From: JAOSJL01 sp963704035
GTDB lineage: Bacteria; Actinomycetota; Acidimicrobiia; IMCC26256; JAOSJL01
Reading direction: 5' to 3'
DNA: 64,000 bases
NCBI GenBank assembly: GCA_963704035.1
Contig: CAVPGR010000004.1
Span: 1,426,001 to 1,490,000 of the forward strand
Shown: positions 60,409-64,000 of the stretch, in pieces
Layout of the letters: each line of letters opens with the position of its first letter
How positions within the stretch are numbered: position 1 is the first letter of the stretch
The notes under the pieces: model-generated
Seen by the model: the letters and a program-made list of their open reading frames with translations, nothing else
Database searches by the model: none
What the model was told of the DNA's origin: nothing
Program-made: the position numbers and the translations under genes

Positions 60409-62406
60409 ATGGCGCGGGTTTTCCGGTACTCACGGTGGGACGGAACCCAACAGGGCTTCGATCTCGACGCGGAGGCGCTCTTCTCGGAGATTTCCGATGA
60501 CCTCGTCTATCACGGCGATCTCAACGCGGCGCTTCGCCGCCTGCTCCAGGGGGGAATGGAGGACTCCGACGGGAACCGGATGATGGGGCTGCGTGAGATG
60601 CTCCGCAAGCTCCGGAAGCGTCGCCGTGAGGAGCTGGAGAAGCACGATCTCGGGGGCGCGTACGCGGACGTGAACAGACGGCTCGACGACGTGATCGACG
60701 AGGAACGCCGCGGCATCGACGAGCGGCTGGCGGAGCCGCGCGATTCGTCCGACCAGCGCAGTCACGACCTGCTCGAAGAGGCCGCCACTCGGGCACGGCG
60801 TACGCTCGACGAGCTTCCACCCGATCTCGTGTCGCGCGTTCGTGGCCTCCAGGACCACGAGTTCATGAGCGACGACGCCCGCCGTCACTTCGAGGAACTG
60901 CTCGATGAGCTTCGCAGCGAGCTCATGAGCAGCTACTTCAACCAGATCTCCGAGGGAATGCGCGACATGTCCCCCGAGCAGATGCAGAAGACCAAGGACA
61001 TGCTGGCCGAATTGAACACCATGCTCGAGGCGCGGGAGCGGGGTGACGAGCCCGACTTCGCCGGGTTCATGGAGCGTCACGGCGACTTCTTTCCCGGCAA
61101 TCCGCAAACGCTCGACGAACTCCTCGAGCAGATGGCGCGCTCGATGGCCCAGATGCAGCAGCTCCTGAACTCGATGACACCCGAACAGCGGGCGCAGCTC
61201 ATGGAGCTCTCCGAGGAACTCCTCGGGGACCTGGATCTGGGGTGGCAGGTCAGTGAATTGGGTCGACACCTCGCACAGGCGTTCCCGAACCTCCCGTGGG
61301 AGGGAAGCCTTCCCTTCGAAGGAAACGACCCACTGGGTTTCGGAGCGATGCCGGGTCTGCTCGAGACGCTGGGTGACCTCGATGAGCTCGAGCACCTCCT
61401 CGGCAATACCACGCAGCCGGGTCAGCTCGCCGAAGTCGACATCGACAAGGCGAGGGCCTTTCTCGGTGACGACGCGGCAACGTCGCTCGAACGTCTCGCC
61501 GACCTGGCGCGCATGTTGGAGGAGGCGGGCCTCATCGAGCAGCGGGAGGGCCGCCTCGAGCTCACGCCACGCGGTATCCGTGCGCTCGGGAACCAGGCGC
61601 TTCGCGAGCTGTTCCGATCGATACTGAACGACGCTCCGGCGCGCCACGACACCGAATCCACCGGCACCGGAAACGAGCGAACCTACGAGCACAAGCCCTA
61701 CGAGTTCGGCGACTCGTTCCATCTCGCCGTCGGCCCGACGATACGCAACGCGCTCTGGCGACAAGGTTCGGGTGTCCCCGTCCGCCTCAGTCCCGATGAC
61801 TTCGAGATCGAACGCACGGAGGCGACGACGCGCACGTCGACGGTCCTGCTCCTCGACCTGTCGATGTCCATGCCCATGCGCGACAATTTTCTTCCCGCCA
61901 AGAAGGTGGCGATGGCGCTGCACGCGTTGATTTCCGGTCAGTTCCCCGGTGACCACCTCGCGCTGGTCGGGTTCGGGCGGGTCGCGCGTCCCATCGAAGC
62001 TCAGAAGCTGCCCGAGGTCTCATGGGACTTCGAGTGGGGAACCAACATGCAGCACGCGCTGATGCTGGCCCGACGCGATCTCGCTCACCGTTCGGGAACC
62101 AAGCAGGTCATCATGATCACGGACGGGGAACCGACCGCCCACATCGAACAGGGAGAGCCCGTCTTCCAGTACCCGCCGTCAACCGCCACCGTCGAAGAGA
62201 CCCTGCGTGAGGTCACGCGTTGCACACGGGCGGAGATACGTATCAACACGTTCATGCTCGACGAGAGTTACGCCCTCCGTGAGTTCGTCGAGCGGATGAC
62301 GCGGCTCAACCGGGGCCGGGCCTTTTTCACGACTCCCGATGAGCTCGGCAGCTACGTTCTCGTGGACTTCCTGGAGGCCCGGGCCCGTCGGCGCCGTGTG
62401 AGCTGA
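60409..62406 (+). CDS. VWA-domain protein, partner of the MoxR ATPase
   Basis: 665 residues from ATG 60409. The N-terminal two thirds are helical and charged, rich in Glu, Met and Gln (EQMARSMAQMQQLLNSMTPEQ), with no recognised catalytic site. The C-terminal 200 residues are a von Willebrand A domain with an intact metal site: DLSMSM (DxSxS), the Thr in SWDFEWGTNMQHAL and MITDGEPT (Asp). The domain order matches ChlD-like co-chaperones of MoxR ATPases, here without an AAA module. It is cytoplasmic, probably recruiting client proteins to the ATPase ring. Confidence 0.9.
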   Translation: MARVFRYSRWDGTQQGFDLDAEALFSEISDDLVYHGDLNAALRRLLQGGMEDSDGNRMMGLREMLRKLRKRRREELEKHDLGGAYADVNRRLDDVIDEERRGIDERLAEPRDSSDQRSHDLLEEAATRARRTLDELPPDLVSRVRGLQDHEFMSDDARRHFEELLDELRSELMSSYFNQISEGMRDMSPEQMQKTKDMLAELNTMLEARERGDEPDFAGFMERHGDFFPGNPQTLDELLEQMARSMAQMQQLLNSMTPEQRAQLMELSEELLGDLDLGWQVSELGRHLAQAFPNLPWEGSLPFEGNDPLGFGAMPGLLETLGDLDELEHLLGNTTQPGQLAEVDIDKARAFLGDDAATSLERLADLARMLEEAGLIEQREGRLELTPRGIRALGNQALRELFRSILNDAPARHDTESTGTGNERTYEHKPYEFGDSFHLAVGPTIRNALWRQGSGVPVRLSPDDFEIERTEATTRTSTVLLLDLSMSMPMRDNFLPAKKVAMALHALISGQFPGDHLALVGFGRVARPIEAQKLPEVSWDFEWGTNMQHALMLARRDLAHRSGTKQVIMITDGEPTAHIEQGEPVFQYPPSTATVEETLREVTRCTRAEIRINTFMLDESYALREFVERMTRLNRGRAFFTTPDELGSYVLVDFLEARARRRRVS

Positions 62407-62473
62407 GCGCCGGATGTGACCTGTTGGCTCAAGCCGGCCCACCCACAGCCGATGACTGGGGGGAGGAGCCGAC

Positions 62474-64000
62474 ATGAATGACGTCACCACCGACCCGCGT
62501 CAGGACGCTTTAGCGGCGTTGCCGCAGGACGTTCAAGAGCGGATCAACGAAGAGGCGCGGGGCGCGGGGTTGCGCCACGAGCCCACCATCGCCGCGATTC
62601 GGCGTCGCCGGTTCCAGATCTCGTCCGTGGCCGTGCTGGTCGTCATCGGTCTCCTGGTCGTCACGGCGCTTGCGTCGGGCGTGGGCCCGGACGAGGACAT
62701 CGTTCTGTCGCCCACGGTGTTGCGCTTCGGCCTGCTGGCTCTGGCCATCGGCTTCCTGGTCTATGCGATCGAAAAGGAACTCCACCTCCGTCGCCTCGGT
62801 CGTCTGCTCGCCGACGAGTTCGCGATCAACACCGCCTTGTCTCACAGTCTCGATCAGTACAGCGCACTCGTGGCAGCAGGTCAGGTCGTCAACTCCGTTC
62901 TGGAACTCGAGGATGTTCTCGATGTCATCCTCGAGAACGCGCTCGACATGCTCGAGGGAACCCGCGGTTCGGTCATGCTCCTCGAGGGCACTGACGAGCT
63001 GCGCTCGGTCGCCGTGCGGGGGAACGACCGCGCCAAGGGTGCCGCGGTGAAGCTCGGGGAGTCCATCTCCGGGCATGTCGCCCGCACTCGTGAGGCCGTG
63101 GTTCTCTCCGGGGATGTCGACGGGGAACGCTTCCCCGGCAAACCCACCAGCGAGCAGGCGCCGACGAGTGCAGTCTGTGCGCCCCTGGAGCACCGCGGAG
63201 AGCTGCTCGGGGTGATCAACGTGAGCCGCGACTCCTCCGACTACGACGAGTACGACCTCCAGACACTGCGCCTCTTCGCGGAGCCCGCCGCGGCGGCGAT
63301 CGCCAACGGCAGGCTCTACGAAGCCGAACGTGCCCACGTGGCCGAGCTGCTCGAACTCGACCGCATGAAGACGGAGTTCATGGCCTCCATGGGCCACGAG
63401 CTGCGGACCCCTCTCACCTCGATCCGGGGCGCCGTTGCGGCTTCGCGTCGTCCCGTGCTCGCCGACGAGGAACGTGGCCACCTCCTGGAGGTCGTGGATC
63501 GCCAGGCCGAACGCCTGCACGCGATGGTGGAGGAGATGCTCACCTCGGCCGACCAGCGAACCCCGGGGGTCATGCCGATGCTGCGCCCGATCGACCTCGC
63601 GGCTCTGGTGCGCCTCGTCGCCCTCGACTCTCAGGTGGCCGGCCGACCGGTCGAGGTGGACGCTCCACCGCGCTGCGATGTCCGCGGCGACCCCGAATCC
63701 ATTCGGCGCATCGTCGGGAACCTGATCGAGAACGCCTTCAAGTACGGCGAACCCCCCGTCAGGATCGTGGTGGGGTGCCACGACGACTCCGTGGTCCTGT
63801 CGGTCGAGGACGGCGGCCGCGGCGTTCCCGAATCCGAACGGGAGAGGATCTTCGAGCGCTACTACCGGGCAAATCGGTCAGACAGCACGCCTGGTCACGG
63901 CCTGGGTCTCCCCATCGTCCGGGGGCTCGTGACCGCCTGTGGCGGAACTGTCTGGGTGGAAGACGCCACCAACGGTGGCGCAGCCTTCAGAGTGACCCTC
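62474..64000 (+). CDS. GAF-domain sensor histidine kinase, 3' end outside window
   Basis: At least 509 residues from ATG 62474 with ribosome site GGAGGA; the frame is still open at the window end. Two membrane helices (VAVLVVIGLLVVTALASGVG and LRFGLLALAIGFLVYAI) precede a GAF domain (LEDVLDVILENALDMLEGTRGSVMLLEG ... GESISGHVARTREAVVL), then the H-box EFMASMGHELRTPLTSIRGA, N-box IVGNLIENAFKYGE, G1 VEDGGRGVP, F-box IFERYYRA and G2 GHGLGLPIV. The GAF may bind a small ligand or redox signal. The cognate regulator would lie downstream. Confidence 0.92.
   Translation, partial: MNDVTTDPRQDALAALPQDVQERINEEARGAGLRHEPTIAAIRRRRFQISSVAVLVVIGLLVVTALASGVGPDEDIVLSPTVLRFGLLALAIGFLVYAIEKELHLRRLGRLLADEFAINTALSHSLDQYSALVAAGQVVNSVLELEDVLDVILENALDMLEGTRGSVMLLEGTDELRSVAVRGNDRAKGAAVKLGESISGHVARTREAVVLSGDVDGERFPGKPTSEQAPTSAVCAPLEHRGELLGVINVSRDSSDYDEYDLQTLRLFAEPAAAAIANGRLYEAERAHVAELLELDRMKTEFMASMGHELRTPLTSIRGAVAASRRPVLADEERGHLLEVVDRQAERLHAMVEEMLTSADQRTPGVMPMLRPIDLAALVRLVALDSQVAGRPVEVDAPPRCDVRGDPESIRRIVGNLIENAFKYGEPPVRIVVGCHDDSVVLSVEDGGRGVPESERERIFERYYRANRSDSTPGHGLGLPIVRGLVTACGGTVWVEDATNGGAAFRVTL

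Noticed and set aside
60430..61956. 508-codon open frame antisense to the VWA gene
   Set aside because: The VWA frame has a full metal site and continuous homology-like content; the antisense frame has none.
1..64000. tRNA, rRNA, integrase or insertion-sequence genes
   Set aside because: Looked for cloverleaf-like segments, conserved rRNA blocks and transposase motifs by eye; none was convincing. A covariance search could still reveal a tRNA.

Overview
The window looks like a chromosomal segment of a high-GC actinobacterium, most likely a member of the Acidimicrobiia. This is inferred from gene content and not from a marker gene. The supporting content is a mycothiol-dependent isomerase-type protein, a PafB/PafC pair of WYL regulators, a type-B succinate dehydrogenase with one fused cytochrome b subunit, DrrAB-type ABC genes, a MoxR/VWA pair like the mycobacterial one, and many -10 boxes of the form TAGCCT/TAACCT/TANNNT lying 6-9 bases before start codons (leaderless transcription). 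No rRNA, tRNA, CRISPR, integrase or transposase was seen.

Layout. 1-5.7 kb: lipid or acyl-CoA type genes (CrtC-like protein, FAD oxidoreductase, acyl-CoA dehydrogenase), then a block of a diiron ferritin-like protein, an SCP2-type sterol carrier and a ferredoxin fused to a zinc ribbon. 5.7-13.9 kb: cyclopropane-fatty-acid synthase, MOSC protein, a sulfur block (TauE exporter, metallo-beta-lactamase with two rhodanese domains, thioredoxin, rhodanese) around a beta-propeller lipoprotein, and a DrrAB exporter. 13.9-18.3 kb: three tandem paralogous serine-hydrolase lipoproteins and a small secreted protein. 18.5-29.4 kb: two-component system, animal-type haem peroxidase, alpha/beta hydrolase, HxlR regulator with a divergent glyoxalase-like gene, a 57-bp palindromic repeat array, several envelope proteins and an HNH endonuclease behind strongly structured DNA. 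29.4-38.1 kb: an AddA/AddB helicase-nuclease pair, heavily frame-broken, divergent from pafB-pafC. 38.1-51.5 kb: GNAT, hydrolase, Kup potassium transporter, PhoD phosphatase, sulfatase, RNase D behind a LexA-like palindrome, AI-2E family permease, an SDR plus a degenerate SDR, and a methyltransferase. 51.5-55.0 kb: sdhCAB. 55-64 kb: a GH2 glycosidase, a membrane-anchored esterase, the MoxR/VWA pair and a GAF histidine kinase cut by the window end.

Sequence quality matters for reading this window. At least fourteen genes outside addAB are interrupted by indels, two of them clearly one extra base in a short C run. addA and addB change frame every one to two hundred bases while the protein signal continues. 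I read these mainly as draft-assembly errors, and coordinates of such genes are given from the inferred start to the inferred stop across the breaks. The strongest candidates for something new are the diiron/SCP2/zinc-ribbon-ferredoxin block, the active-plus-degenerate SDR pair, the dispersed 57-bp palindromic element, and the nested inverted repeats ahead of the HNH endonuclease.
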